In this document: positions 49,705 through 59,078 of the stretch, one piece after another
Layout: each line of letters begins with the position of its first letter
How positions within the stretch are numbered: position 1 is the stretch's first letter
From: Actinomycetota bacterium
GTDB taxonomy: Bacteria > Actinomycetota > Acidimicrobiia > Spongiisociales > UBA4744
Direction: 5' to 3'
NCBI GenBank assembly: GCA_013152275.1
Contig: JAADGS010000028.1
Span: 1 to 64,000, forward strand
Length of the DNA stretch: 64,000 nucleotides
Program-made: the position numbers and the translations under genes
Notes under the pieces: generated by a model
Told to the model about the DNA's origin: nothing
Seen by the model: only the letters and a program-made list of their open reading frames with translations
Database searches by the model: none

Positions 49705-49727
49705 CTTACGCGCAGAATGCGCGTAAG
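49705..49727 (+). terminator. probable intrinsic terminator after the S9 peptidase gene
   Basis: CTTACGCGCA (49705-49714), loop GAA, and TGCGCGTAAG (49718-49727) form a perfect 10-bp stem followed by ATGATTTTGTCATT, a T-rich tract. It lies 53 bp beyond the peptidase stop and 50 bp before the -10 box of the thiamine pyrophosphokinase gene. Confidence 0.7.
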
Positions 49728-49789
49728 ATGATTTTGTCATTCGCCTCAACCATAGGTTTACCGTGAGGCCCCTCCTCTATCCTGGACAC

Positions 49790-50422
49790 ATGACCGACAC
49801 GGCAATCATCATCTCCGGGGGTGACAAGGTCCCACCGGCGGTCGCAGACGGACTTCCTGCGGACACGTACGTGATCGCTGCGGATTCCGGGCTGGACCTC
49901 GCGGCAACGCTCGGCATTCGGGTCGACATCGTGATCGGAGACCTCGATTCCGCGTCGGCGGCGGCGCTCGAAGGGGCGCAACGGCGGGGCACTCGGATTC
50001 AGCGCCACCCGGTGGACAAGGACGCCTCGGATCTCGAGCTCGCATTGGCGCACGCGCGCGAGAAGGGGGTCTCTTCGCTCATCGTGATCGGTGGGCACGG
50101 CGGCCGCATGGATCACTTCCTGGCAAATGCGTCCCTCCTGGCCGCGCAGACGGGTCTCGACATCGAGTGGCGGACCGGAACGGGCTGGGCGCATCGAGTC
50201 AACGGAACGTTGCTCCTGCGGGGCTCGCCGGGAGAAACGATCAGCCTGCTCGCATTCGGCGGACCGGCGAAGCGTGTTCGGACATCCGGTCTTCAATGGC
50301 CGCTGCACGGGGAGGACCTCGACCCGGGCGGCACTCGAGGACTGTCGAACCGGTTCATCGGGGAACAGGCGAGAATCGCCGTTGCCGACGGCAACCTGCT
50401 CGTGATCCTCCCCGAGAGATGA
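49790..50422 (+). CDS. thiN: thiamine pyrophosphokinase
   Basis: 210 residues. The kinase motifs are in order: AIIISGGD, IAADSGLDLAATLGI, VIGDLDSAS (metal-binding), DKDASDLELALAHA, VIGGHGGRMDHFLAN and a C-terminal GLSNRFIG that binds thiamine. It makes ThDP from thiamine and ATP, the cofactor needed by the E1 complex at 10-12 kb. A TATCCT box ends 6 nt before the ATG at 49790, fitting a leaderless start. No thiamine riboswitch is present upstream. Confidence 0.92.
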   Translation: MTDTAIIISGGDKVPPAVADGLPADTYVIAADSGLDLAATLGIRVDIVIGDLDSASAAALEGAQRRGTRIQRHPVDKDASDLELALAHAREKGVSSLIVIGGHGGRMDHFLANASLLAAQTGLDIEWRTGTGWAHRVNGTLLLRGSPGETISLLAFGGPAKRVRTSGLQWPLHGEDLDPGGTRGLSNRFIGEQARIAVADGNLLVILPER

Positions 50423-50441
50423 GCCGAAACCGCTTTTGCCG

Positions 50442-50469
50442 TTGATAGTTCGCCTCAATCTGATATGTT
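50442..50469 (+). promoter_or_regulatory. sigma70-type promoter for the following two-gene unit
   Basis: TTGATA (50442-50447), 16 bp and TATGTT (50464-50469) lie 25 bp upstream of the TTG start at 50494, with a GGAGGG ribosome site between. It shows that not all genes here are leaderless. Confidence 0.55.
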
Positions 50470-50493
50470 CAGGAGATCGAGTGGAGGGTCGGA

Positions 50494-51054
50494 TTGAGAA
50501 ATCTGTGGAGGCTGCTCTTCGCAGGGCTGCTGATCGTATCCGTGCTGCTGTTCCCGGCAGCCGCAAACGCCGCCATCGAGGGTGGCTGCACGGGGTCCGC
50601 CGTGATCGACGGGATCACCTACGGGCCCGACAACGACACACCGAGTAACCCCATCGTCATTCCTATCGAAAAGGACGGCGTTGTCGCCACATGGCAGGGA
50701 TCGGTCAACTTCCTGAATACGAACCACCACGGGAGTCTCGGCATGGTGGTCGGTCCGTGGACCATCAAGATCGCCGACTGGGGGGATCCCAACAGCGGTG
50801 ATGCACGATCGGCGAGCGGCACCTACGACCTGGATCAGTTCAAGGCGCAATTCCCGGTGCCGGTATCACTGATTCCGCGTGGAATCTATGAGCTCTCGGG
50901 CTTCCACCAGGCGGCCGGAGGACGCTGTGACGGACACGTGATGGTCAAGATCGATGGATCTCCGCTCTCGAGTCCGCTCGGCATCGTTTCGGTGGCGGGC
51001 ACCTTCGTGACCGGGCTCGCACTGTTTGGAGCGGCGTTCGGGAGGAAAACCTGA
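50494..51054 (+). CDS. exported protein with C-terminal membrane anchor
   Basis: 186 residues. The signal peptide LLFAGLLIVSVLLFPAAANA (cleavage after residue 26) is followed by a secreted domain with two cysteines (CTGSA and RCDGH) that could form a disulfide. SSPLGIVSVAGTFVTGLALFGAAFG (about 156-180) is a membrane helix ending in a basic tail. A TTG start follows a strong ribosome site. The family is not recognised. It is coupled (TGATG) to a 60-residue membrane protein. Confidence 0.75.
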   Translation: MRNLWRLLFAGLLIVSVLLFPAAANAAIEGGCTGSAVIDGITYGPDNDTPSNPIVIPIEKDGVVATWQGSVNFLNTNHHGSLGMVVGPWTIKIADWGDPNSGDARSASGTYDLDQFKAQFPVPVSLIPRGIYELSGFHQAAGGRCDGHVMVKIDGSPLSSPLGIVSVAGTFVTGLALFGAAFGRKT

Positions 51055-51236
51055 TGAGAGGCAAGCCAGTTCTCGGGACGATCTCCGGTCTCTTCTTCGG
51101 ATTCTTCGTCGCCTTGCTGCTTCAGCAGTTCGCCATCGCGCCCCTCACGACGACGACCTTGATCGGGCTGCCGATCGCAGGCATCGTGCTCGGCATTCTC
51201 CTTGCCGCGTGGGCACCGTTCGGGCGGCGACGCTGA
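51054..51236 (+). CDS. small two-helix membrane protein, 60 residues
   Basis: The start overlaps the preceding stop as TGATG. Two hydrophobic helices (about 6-25 and 34-54) are joined by a short Thr-rich turn, with a basic GRRR end. It probably forms a complex with the anchored secreted protein encoded just upstream. Function unknown. Confidence 0.7.
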   Translation: MRGKPVLGTISGLFFGFFVALLLQQFAIAPLTTTTLIGLPIAGIVLGILLAAWAPFGRRR

Positions 51237-51261
51237 GCCAGGAGAACACGGGCGTCCGGGG

Positions 51262-52107
51262 TCATCGGATCGAAGCGTTGGTGAGCACCGTCTCACCCGT
51301 CTCTTTCACGGATGCCCGCAGGATGACACGATCCTCGTGTCGCCACAGGGATGTCAAGATGGTCTGACCGGGGATCACCGGTTTGGAGAAACGGGCGCGA
51401 TAGGTGCGGACCTTCGAGACATCGCCATCGAACATGCCATCGACCGCCGCCTTGCACACGATCCCATAGGTGCACAGCCCGTGCAGGATCGGTCGGGAGA
51501 ATCCCGCCATGGCGGCAACGGCCGGGTCCGCATGCAGCGGGTTCTTGTCTCCATTCAGCCTATAGAGCAGCGCCTGCTGTTCCAGCGTCGGCGACTCCAC
51601 CACCAGATCTGGGTCCCGGTCCGGAGCGATGTCACCGGGGCGAGGACCCGGCGCACCGCCGAAGCCCCCTTCGCCACGAAAGTACAGCCCCCCTCTCGCG
51701 GTGTAGAGCGGTTCTCCGCTCGCGTCCCTCCCCACGACTTCGATGACCACCAGCGCGCCTTTGCCTCTGTCCCAGATTTCGGCGATCCGCCCCGACTGCG
51801 TGACGGTCGCCGATGTGGGCAACGCTCGGTGTACGACCACTTCCTGATCACCGTGGACGAGCAGAATCGGGTTGAACGTCAGCCCCTCCACCGCGCCGAT
51901 GCCAAGCATCGAGGACATGACGGGGATCGTGGCGAACGAGGGCAGCACCTTCAGATCGGCCTCGTAGACATATCGAAGCTCGTTCGGGTCGGTTGCCGGA
52001 ACGCCGGCCCCGACGCCGATCTGATACAGGATCACCCTGTCCTCATCCCAGGACTCGGTCGTCTCGGGAAGCGGAGCGCCGAGGGCCCGATCAAGGTCAA
52101 TCGGCAT
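51262..52107 (-). CDS. MaoC-like 2-enoyl-CoA hydratase 2
   Basis: 281 residues made of a double hot-dog. The C-terminal half has the hydratase-2 motif LYRLNGDKNPLHADPAVAAMAGFSRPILHGLCTYGI (about 180-215), where Asp and His are catalytic. The N-terminal half starts with WDEDRVILYQIGVGAG. It hydrates trans-2-enoyl-CoA to the (3R)-hydroxyacyl-CoA. The start overlaps the end of the SDR gene by 11 nt. Together they reproduce the hydratase and dehydrogenase parts of eukaryotic MFE-2 as separate proteins. Confidence 0.9.
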   Translation of the reverse strand: MPIDLDRALGAPLPETTESWDEDRVILYQIGVGAGVPATDPNELRYVYEADLKVLPSFATIPVMSSMLGIGAVEGLTFNPILLVHGDQEVVVHRALPTSATVTQSGRIAEIWDRGKGALVVIEVVGRDASGEPLYTARGGLYFRGEGGFGGAPGPRPGDIAPDRDPDLVVESPTLEQQALLYRLNGDKNPLHADPAVAAMAGFSRPILHGLCTYGIVCKAAVDGMFDGDVSKVRTYRARFSKPVIPGQTILTSLWRHEDRVILRASVKETGETVLTNASIR

Positions 52108-53017
52108 CGTCTTCCCCCTGCAGCGACCGCAGCAGCAACGCGATCTCGTCCGAGATCTGCCCGAGAATCTCGAATCCGTCGGTGTCACGAATCTCGTCGA
52201 GGTGGGCGGCGATCTCCTCGACACTCGGGACGACACCCGCACCCGCAAACCACCCCTTCGTCGCTCCGATGAAGAACCGCGCGTAACGGCCCCCGCCGGC
52301 CGAGAAGATCTCGTGGGTGAACGCACACTCCTCCGATGCCAGATAGACCACCATCGCCGCGACCTGTTCCGGGTCTATGAACTTGGCGAGCTCCCCGAGC
52401 AGGTCTTCGGTCATCCGTGTTCTCGCCAGCGGGGCGATCACATTCGACTTGATGTTGTACTTGGCTCCCTCGATCGCCAGGACGTTCGAAAGTCCGACGA
52501 GGCCCATCTTGGCGGAGCCGTAGTTCGACTGGCCGAAGTTTCCGAGAATACCGGCGTTCGACGAGGTGAAGACGAGCCGTCCATAGCCGTGCTCTCTCAT
52601 CACCCTGAATGCAGGCTGGGTGACGTAGAAGGCCCCTTCGAGGTGCACGGCCAGGACCGCCTTCAGGTCGGGCGTTTCCAGCTTTGCGAAGCTCTTGTCC
52701 CTGAGAATGCCCGCATTGTTGATGACGATGTCGACGGTTCCGTACTCGTCGAGAGCCGTCTGGACGATTGCGGCTCCTCCGTCGGGGGTTGCCACAGAGT
52801 CGTAGTTCGCGACAGCCTCGCCGCCGGCCGCCTCGATCTCTTTGACGACACCGTCGGCCGGCGCAGCCGCGCCTCCGACGCCGTCCACGGCTCCGCCGAG
52901 GTCGTTGACGACCACGCGGGCACCACGACGGGCAAGTTCGAGAGCGTAGGTTCTGCCAAGCCCCCCTCCGGCACCGGTGACGATGGCCACCCGCCGATCG
53001 AAGACGATATCCGACAT
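52097..53017 (-). CDS. (3R)-hydroxyacyl-CoA dehydrogenase, HSD17B4/MFE-2-type SDR
   Basis: 306 residues. TGAGGGLGRTYALELARRGARVVVNDLGG (about 13-41) is the signature that separates MFE-2-type SDRs from others. INNAGILRDKSF, TSSNAGILGNFGQSNYGSAKMG with catalytic Ser, Tyr and Lys, and a C-terminal extension of about 60 residues follow. It oxidises (3R)-hydroxyacyl-CoA with NAD, taking the product of the adjacent MaoC hydratase. The ATG is preceded by AGGAGGAGA. Such enzymes act on long, branched or sterol side-chain acyl-CoAs. Confidence 0.92.
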   Translation of the reverse strand: MSDIVFDRRVAIVTGAGGGLGRTYALELARRGARVVVNDLGGAVDGVGGAAAPADGVVKEIEAAGGEAVANYDSVATPDGGAAIVQTALDEYGTVDIVINNAGILRDKSFAKLETPDLKAVLAVHLEGAFYVTQPAFRVMREHGYGRLVFTSSNAGILGNFGQSNYGSAKMGLVGLSNVLAIEGAKYNIKSNVIAPLARTRMTEDLLGELAKFIDPEQVAAMVVYLASEECAFTHEIFSAGGGRYARFFIGATKGWFAGAGVVPSVEEIAAHLDEIRDTDGFEILGQISDEIALLLRSLQGEDDAD

Positions 53018-53070
53018 GGTCTCCTCCTCGTGGTCGTTCTCCTCAACAGTACGAACGGAGGTGCGAGCCG

Positions 53071-54600
53071 TCAAAGCTCGATGATCACGCCCTCGTTCGG
53101 GCGCAGTTCGTGCTGCACGTCCCGCCCGTCCCGATCGAGGCCGGTGGAGAGCAGCACCGCGCCTTCCACGTTCACCGTGCGCGGTTCGGCGTCGAAGTTC
53201 AGAGCGACGACGAACCGGTCCTGGCCCAGCGAGCGCTCGTACACGAAGCACCCAGACGGAGCGTCGAACGATCGATACGCCCCGATCTGGAGCGCCGGCG
53301 TTTGCCTGCGAAGCCCGAGCAGCTCCTGGTAGAGCCGAAGGATCGAAGTGGCATCTTGCGCCGTAACGCAGCGCAGCCGGCTTCCCTCCGCCACGGGAAG
53401 CCACGGAACGCCGTCGGTGAAGCCTGCGTGCAGACTCGTGTCCCATTCCATCGGTGTTCTGCACCCGTCCCGCCCCATCCCGGGCATACGCCTCCCCCAC
53501 GGGTCCCGCTGCAGCTCCGGAGGGATGTCGACCTGCTCCATGCCGAGCTCGTCGCCGTAGTAGAGCGTCGGCGTTCCTCGCAGTGTGAGCAACAGCATCG
53601 CGGCCACCCTGGTCCGCTCGGATCCGATCCGAGTGGCGAGACGTACCGTATCGTGATTCCCGAGGACGTAGTTGGGCCAACCTCCCCGGGGGACGGAGCC
53701 GTCGCACGCGTCGACCAGGCGGCGTATGACGCCGGCGTTCCACGGCGCGTGCAGCAGCGTGAAGTTGAACGGCATGTGCAGCTCGTCGAGATGCCGACCG
53801 TAGTACGAGGCCCAGCGCCCCCAATCCGGTTCGTGAATCTCCCCGATGGAGAATCTCGGAGGATCGTAGGAATCCAGGACGGAGCGAATCTTCTTGAACT
53901 CCGCGTGCAGGTCCTCGTGAGCCCTGCTTCGCAGCGGCTCTTCGGTCGGCGGTTCGGGATCGTCGCGAAGCTCCGGGTCCTTCATGATGAAGTCGACGAC
54001 ATCCATCCGAAAACCGTCGACACCACGATCGAGCCAGAACCGAAGCGTGTCGAGCATCGCCGCCTCGACTGCAGGGGTGCGCCAGTTGAGATCCGGTTGC
54101 TCCGCCAGAAACGAGTGCAGGTAATACTGCTGCGTGTTCTCGTCCCACTCCCACGCCGGACCGCCGAAGACGCTCTGCCAGTTGTTGGGCAGCGATCCGT
54201 CGGGTTTCGGATCGGCCCAGACATACCAGTTGCGCTTCGGGTCATCTCGCGAAGACCGTGACGCCTCGAACCAGGGATGCCGATCCGATGTGTGATTCGG
54301 CACCCAGTCGATGATCACCTTCAGTCCCCGCTCGTGCGCCTCGGCGAGAAGCCCGTCGAATTCGTCGAGCGTTCCGAAGATCGGATCGACGTCGCAGTAG
54401 TCGGAGACGTCGTACCCGAAATCGGCCATCGGTGAGGGATAGAACGGCGACAACCAGAACGCATCGACACCAAGCGTGTCACTCACGTAGTCGAGGCGCC
54501 GCCGAATGCCTTCCAGGTCGCCGATCCCGTCCCCGTCGGAGTCCTGAAAGGACCGCGGGTAGATCTGATAGATGACACCCGTCTGCCACCAGGGCCGGCT
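53071..54600 (-). CDS. GH13 alpha-glucosidase/oligo-1,6-glucosidase family
   Basis: 509 residues. WWQTGVIYQIYPRSFQDSDGDGIGDLEGI is the typical GH13 opening, with a calcium-like DSDGDG loop. The catalytic set is the nucleophile Asp in GVDGFRMDVVDF, the acid Glu in FSIGEIHEPD and the Asp in VLGNHDTVR. The IIDWVPNHTSDRHPWF region belongs to the oligo-1,6-glucosidase/trehalose-synthase-like subfamilies. There is no signal peptide, so it acts on internal maltodextrin or isomaltose. I start at the ATG at 54600; an ATG 14 codons earlier overlaps the ATPase gene by 29 nt. Confidence 0.9.
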   Translation of the reverse strand, partial: SRPWWQTGVIYQIYPRSFQDSDGDGIGDLEGIRRRLDYVSDTLGVDAFWLSPFYPSPMADFGYDVSDYCDVDPIFGTLDEFDGLLAEAHERGLKVIIDWVPNHTSDRHPWFEASRSSRDDPKRNWYVWADPKPDGSLPNNWQSVFGGPAWEWDENTQQYYLHSFLAEQPDLNWRTPAVEAAMLDTLRFWLDRGVDGFRMDVVDFIMKDPELRDDPEPPTEEPLRSRAHEDLHAEFKKIRSVLDSYDPPRFSIGEIHEPDWGRWASYYGRHLDELHMPFNFTLLHAPWNAGVIRRLVDACDGSVPRGGWPNYVLGNHDTVRLATRIGSERTRVAAMLLLTLRGTPTLYYGDELGMEQVDIPPELQRDPWGRRMPGMGRDGCRTPMEWDTSLHAGFTDGVPWLPVAEGSRLRCVTAQDATSILRLYQELLGLRRQTPALQIGAYRSFDAPSGCFVYERSLGQDRFVVALNFDAEPRTVNVEGAVLLSTGLDRDGRDVQHELRPNEGVIIEL

Positions 54601-54613
54601 CATCGTCGCCCCG

Positions 54614-57142
54614 TCATGCTGCGCGGCGGCCATCTCCGACACGGCCCTTCCGGTGGGGGCCGACGTGTGAGAACATCGAACGGTTCAGATTGTGAACGAA
54701 CCGCCTGCTGTGCCGGTCTCGTCGGTCCAGGCGGGCGTAGACCGCCATCTTCACGACATCCGTCACGAAGGCGAAGAGGATCGCGTACCCCCAGATCAGA
54801 CCGATCGCTCCCCACGAGATCGGGGTCACGAGGCCGAACCCGTAGGCGACGAGCACCGTGGCCGCCAGCTTCGTCGCGATCGCCGACCAGATGACGACCG
54901 GCGCGGGGTACGGCTTCTTCAGCCAGAAGCCCCTCGTCCGGGCCACGAAGAGCGCCAGGTGACCGGCGACTGCCATCTTGAGGAACACGAACGTCTGCAC
55001 CTGACCCGTATCCAACTTCAACCACTTGAGTGCGAGCAGCAACATCAGGAAGCTCCCCGTCATCCCGACCATGCCCATGGCACTGGCGACGGAGATGACG
55101 CGGCGCATGTCCCACCTGACAGGATCGGGGGCAACGTCGGTGTGGTCGTAGGCGATCGTCATGATGGGAACGTCGTTGAAGAACGCGAGGAGAATGATCA
55201 TGATCGCGGTGATCGGATAGAAATCGAACGCGATCATCGTCGCCACGACGAACACCATGATGCGAACCGTCTCGCTGATCCGATAGATCGCGTACGAGTT
55301 CATGCGCTCGAAGATACGCCTGGCCTCCTCGATCGCCTTGGCGATCACCGAAAGGCCCGGCGCCGTCAGAACGAGGGCGGCGGCGGCCCTTGCCGCCGCG
55401 GTGGCACCGGACACGGCGATACCCACCTCGGCTTGTTCGAGGGCCGGAGCGTCGTTCACCCCGTCGCCCGTCATGCCGACCAGATGTCCTCGTTGTTGGA
55501 GCGCCTTGACGATGCCGTACTTGTGCTCGGGGAAGACCTCTGCGAATCCATCCGCCTCCTCGATCGCCCGCGCCGTCTCCTCGCTGATGTGCTCGACACC
55601 GTCCTTGAGTAGTTCGTCCGCAACGAGGATGTTCTCTCCCAGTTGCAGCTCATGGGAGATCTCACGTGCGATGGAGAGGTTGTCACCTGTCACCATCTTC
55701 ACGGCGACGCCCTCCTGCCTCACCTTCCGGATCGTGGCGGCCGAATCTTCACGCGGGGGGTCGGAGAGCGGAAGAAGGCCGAGGAACTCCCACGCGTCGC
55801 CGTCGGTGGTCTTCGCCACCCCCAGCGTCCGATATCCCTTGCCGGCCAGCTCGTCGATCTGCTGCTGTACCGCGCTCTGCACCTTCTCGTCGAGGTGGCA
55901 GAGGCCCAGGATCACCTGGGGCGCCCCCTTGGTCACCTTGAACGTCCGGCCGGACCCGTCCTCGATCGTCGCCTCCGTACGCTTGCCGATCGGATCGAAA
56001 GGCATGAATGCCTTCTGCGTGTACCCCTTCAAGACGTCTGGATCCTTCAGCCCACCGATGACCGCCATATCGATCGGGTCCTGGTTGTCCGTTTCCGAGG
56101 CCAGAGCACCGGCAAGGGCCAGCTCGGTTTCGTCGTGACCATCCGCAACGAGGGGGTCGCCCAGCGTCAGGATGTTCTGGGTCAGCGTGCCTGTCTTGTC
56201 GGAGCACAGGATGTCGATGCCGGCCATCTCCTCGAGCGACTGCAGCCGAGTGACGATGGCCTTCATCCTGGAGAGCGCCATCGCTCCGACGGCCATCGTC
56301 ACCGACAGCACGGCGGGCATGGCGACCGGGATCGATGCCACCGTCAGGATCAACGCGAACTGGACGAGTTGGATGACATCCGATCCCCGGAACAGCTGCA
56401 CCACGAGCAGCACCGCGACGAGTGCAATGCTGACATAGATGAGGAAATCGCCGATCTGGAGCACGGCCTTCTGGAAGTGTGAGACGGCCCCGGCTTCTTC
56501 GACGAGCGCCGCGGTCTTGCCAAAGTAGGTTCCACTCCCCGTTGCGACCACCAGGGCGATCATCTCCCCTTGCTTCGCAACAGAGCCGGAGTAGGCGACG
56601 TCACCGGGTTTCTTCGTGACGGGAAGGGACTCGCCGGTCAGGGCCGACTGGTCGACGCTCAGGTACTGCCCATCGAGCAGCTTCACATCCGCGGGGATGA
56701 TGTCTCCCAGTCTGAGCCGCACGATGTCGCCTGGCACGAGCGCTTCGGCACGAACCTGACCCCATGTCCCGTCTCGTTTGACCTGTGCCTGAAGAGCGAG
56801 CTCCTGTTTCAGGGCCGCGACTGCATCTTCGGCCTTGTGCTGCTGCCAGAATCCCACGACCGCGTTGAAGAGCAGCAAGATGACGATGATCACGAAATCG
56901 GTCAGATGCCGGACGAGAGCAGACAGAACTGCGGCGATCTCGATCATCCACGGAATCGGCCCCCAGAAGTATGACAAGAACTGGAGGAGCGGACTGACCT
57001 TCTTCTCCTGTAGAGCGTTCGGTCCATATTCCTCGAGACGCCGACGGGCTTCGGATGAGGTGAGACCGTCGGGGCTGGTCGACAGGGCCTGAAACAGCGC
57101 GTCGGACTGCTCCTTCTCCGCATCGTTGATACTCAGCGCCAC
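54614..57142 (-). CDS. plasma-membrane proton-exporting P-type ATPase (type IIIA)
   Basis: About 842 residues. The actuator loop has LTGESLPVTKKPG, the phosphorylation site is the Asp in CSDKTGTLTQN, the nucleotide site KGAPQVI, and the hinge MTGDGVNDAPAL. The short length, absence of N-terminal metal-binding domains and the TM4 sequence TVASIPVAMPAVLSV (PVAMP) fit fungal/plant-like H+-ATPases of group IIIA rather than Ca2+ or Cu+ pumps. It would build a proton gradient or help survive acid. The start is the GTG at 57142, where family homology begins; upstream codons are open but not similar. Confidence 0.9.
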   Translation of the reverse strand: MALSINDAEKEQSDALFQALSTSPDGLTSSEARRRLEEYGPNALQEKKVSPLLQFLSYFWGPIPWMIEIAAVLSALVRHLTDFVIIVILLLFNAVVGFWQQHKAEDAVAALKQELALQAQVKRDGTWGQVRAEALVPGDIVRLRLGDIIPADVKLLDGQYLSVDQSALTGESLPVTKKPGDVAYSGSVAKQGEMIALVVATGSGTYFGKTAALVEEAGAVSHFQKAVLQIGDFLIYVSIALVAVLLVVQLFRGSDVIQLVQFALILTVASIPVAMPAVLSVTMAVGAMALSRMKAIVTRLQSLEEMAGIDILCSDKTGTLTQNILTLGDPLVADGHDETELALAGALASETDNQDPIDMAVIGGLKDPDVLKGYTQKAFMPFDPIGKRTEATIEDGSGRTFKVTKGAPQVILGLCHLDEKVQSAVQQQIDELAGKGYRTLGVAKTTDGDAWEFLGLLPLSDPPREDSAATIRKVRQEGVAVKMVTGDNLSIAREISHELQLGENILVADELLKDGVEHISEETARAIEEADGFAEVFPEHKYGIVKALQQRGHLVGMTGDGVNDAPALEQAEVGIAVSGATAAARAAAALVLTAPGLSVIAKAIEEARRIFERMNSYAIYRISETVRIMVFVVATMIAFDFYPITAIMIILLAFFNDVPIMTIAYDHTDVAPDPVRWDMRRVISVASAMGMVGMTGSFLMLLLALKWLKLDTGQVQTFVFLKMAVAGHLALFVARTRGFWLKKPYPAPVVIWSAIATKLAATVLVAYGFGLVTPISWGAIGLIWGYAILFAFVTDVVKMAVYARLDRRDRHSRRFVHNLNRSMFSHVGPHRKGRVGDGRRAA

Positions 57143-57182
57143 ACGGACCACCACCTTGCTGCTTGCGTCACCGCTTCTTGCG

Positions 57183-58307
57183 TCAACAGAATACGACGTG
57201 CGCTGCGCGAAGCGCAGCGATCTCCTCACTCCGAAAGCCGAACGATTCCAGGACCTCCTCCGTGTCCTGACCCGGTTTCGAGACCGGCCCGGGCGTATCG
57301 ACGGGAGTGCGACCGAACCGCGGTGCAGGAGCCGGCTGCACGATGCCCTCCACTTCCACGAACGTGCGCCTCGCACGGTTGTGCGGGTGCGCCGGCGCCT
57401 CTTCGAGTGAAAGCACCGGTGCCACACACGCGTCTGCGGTATCGAAGATGGCGGTCCATTCCGCTCGCGTTCTCGTAGCGAAGGTTCGCCGGAAGAGCTC
57501 CCTCATCCGAGGCCACTGTGACCGGTCGTACTGATTCGGAACGGCGTCGGTATCGAGACCGAGCCGGTCGAGCAGCTCGGTGAAGAACTTCGGCTCCAAC
57601 GCTCCGACAGCCATGTAGTTGCCGTCCGACGTCTCGTACACACCGTAGAACGGCGCGCCGCCGTCGAGCAGATTGTCGCCACGCCGCCGCGACCACAAAC
57701 CGGCCGACAGCATGCTGTGGACAAACGTCGTCAGGAGCGCCGAGCCGTCGACCATTGCCGCATCGACCACTTGGCCTCGACCGCTCCGGGCCGCTTCGAG
57801 AAGGCCTGCGAGCATGCCGACGGCCAGCAGCATCCCCCCGCCGCCGAAGTCCCCGAGCAGATTGAGTGGCACGACGGGAGGTCCGCCGGCAAGTCCGATC
57901 GGATACAGAGCGCCGGACAGCGCGATGTAGTCGATGTCGTGGCCGGCGACCGATGCCAACGGCCCCTCCTGGCCGAAGCCGGTCATGCGCCCGTAGACGA
58001 GCCGCGGGTTCCGGTCGAGGCAGGCATCCGGTCCGATTCCGAGACGTTCGGCGACACCCGGACGAAAGCCTTCGATCAGACCATCGGCCCGCTCGACGAG
58101 CCTGAGGACGACACCTGCGGCTTCGGGATGCTTGAGGTCGACGGCGATCGAGGCTCGCCCCCGGTGCAGAAGCTCCGGATACGGCTGAGGGTCGGGTCTC
58201 TCGACACGTACGACGTTCGCTCCCAGATCGGAGAGCATCATGCCGCAGAAAGGACCCGGTCCGATCGAGCCGATCTCGACGATCGTCACACCGTTGAGCG
58301 GGCCCAT
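57183..58307 (-). CDS. CaiB/BaiF family protein, alpha-methylacyl-CoA racemase-like
   Basis: 374 residues. It begins GVTIVEIGSIGPGPFCGMMLSDLGANVVRVERPD. The racemase pair is visible as the His/Asp of AGHDIDYIALSG and the Asp of LNLLGDFGGGGMLL (about 150), matching AMACR rather than formyl-CoA transferases. It epimerises 2-methylacyl-CoA thioesters so that branched fatty acids or sterol side chains can be oxidised. The start overlaps the HSD10-like stop (TGATG), so the genes are cotranscribed. This complements the MFE-2 pair 5 kb away. Confidence 0.9.
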   Translation of the reverse strand: MGPLNGVTIVEIGSIGPGPFCGMMLSDLGANVVRVERPDPQPYPELLHRGRASIAVDLKHPEAAGVVLRLVERADGLIEGFRPGVAERLGIGPDACLDRNPRLVYGRMTGFGQEGPLASVAGHDIDYIALSGALYPIGLAGGPPVVPLNLLGDFGGGGMLLAVGMLAGLLEAARSGRGQVVDAAMVDGSALLTTFVHSMLSAGLWSRRRGDNLLDGGAPFYGVYETSDGNYMAVGALEPKFFTELLDRLGLDTDAVPNQYDRSQWPRMRELFRRTFATRTRAEWTAIFDTADACVAPVLSLEEAPAHPHNRARRTFVEVEGIVQPAPAPRFGRTPVDTPGPVSKPGQDTEEVLESFGFRSEEIAALRAAHVVFC

Positions 58308-59077
58308 CAGCGCGGGCCGAGTCTGGCTGCCGCGTCGAGGCGGATCACTTCCCCGTTGAGCAGAGGATTCTCGGCGATGGCAACGACCAACCCACCGAGG
58401 TCCTCCGGGGTGCCCAGCCGCTTGGGAAACACGTGGAGCTTCGTGAGCGCGCTCCTGATCTGCTCGTTCATCCCACCCAGCATCGGGGTGTCCATGATGC
58501 CCGGAGCGATCGTCATGACCCTGATGCCCAGCGAGGCGAGATCACGGGCGAGTGGCAACGTGAGCGACACGATGCCACCTTTCGAAGCCGAGTATGCGGC
58601 CTGACCGACCTGGCCTTCGAATGCGGCGATCGAGGAGACGTTGACGATCAGTCCTCGTTCACCCTCCTCGTTCGGCCGATTGTGACTCATCGCCGACGCG
58701 GCTCGGCGGGTGACGTCGAAGAGCCCGATCAGGTTGACGTCGATCACCGCCCGAAACCGGTCCAGAGGGAACACGGACCCGTCGCGTGCCACGACACGGT
58801 GCCCGGCGACGATCCCGGCGGCGTTGACACAGATGTCTACGCGTTCGAACGCCTGGATGACGGCCTCGATCGCGGCCTCGACAGACTCCGTGTCGGTGAC
58901 GTCGACGGGAATGAACACCGCGTCCGATCCAAGGTCGTGCGCGACCTCGGCTCCTTTCGAAGCGGGCAGGTCCAAGATCGCGACTCGCGCCCCCCTTTCG
59001 AGCAACTTCCTCGCCGCCCCGGCGCCGAGCCCACCGGCGCCACCGGTGACCAACGCAACCGCTCCTTCGATCTGCAT
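58307..59077 (-). CDS. type-2 3-hydroxyacyl-CoA dehydrogenase (HSD10-like SDR)
   Basis: 256 residues. TGGAGGLGAGAARKL, ILDLP (Asp, NAD preference), VNAAGIVAG, VNVSSIAAFEGQVGQAAYSASKGG with catalytic Ser-Tyr-Lys, and the late FPKRLGTPEDLGGLV-x6-LLNGEVIRLD ending are those of HSD17B10/FabG-related (3S)-hydroxyacyl-CoA dehydrogenases. It oxidises the L-hydroxy intermediate in beta-oxidation of branched acyl-CoA. The start at 59077 follows the cytochrome stop by one base (TGAGATG). Confidence 0.88.
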   Translation of the reverse strand: MQIEGAVALVTGGAGGLGAGAARKLLERGARVAILDLPASKGAEVAHDLGSDAVFIPVDVTDTESVEAAIEAVIQAFERVDICVNAAGIVAGHRVVARDGSVFPLDRFRAVIDVNLIGLFDVTRRAASAMSHNRPNEEGERGLIVNVSSIAAFEGQVGQAAYSASKGGIVSLTLPLARDLASLGIRVMTIAPGIMDTPMLGGMNEQIRSALTKLHVFPKRLGTPEDLGGLVVAIAENPLLNGEVIRLDAAARLGPR

Positions 59078-59078
59078 C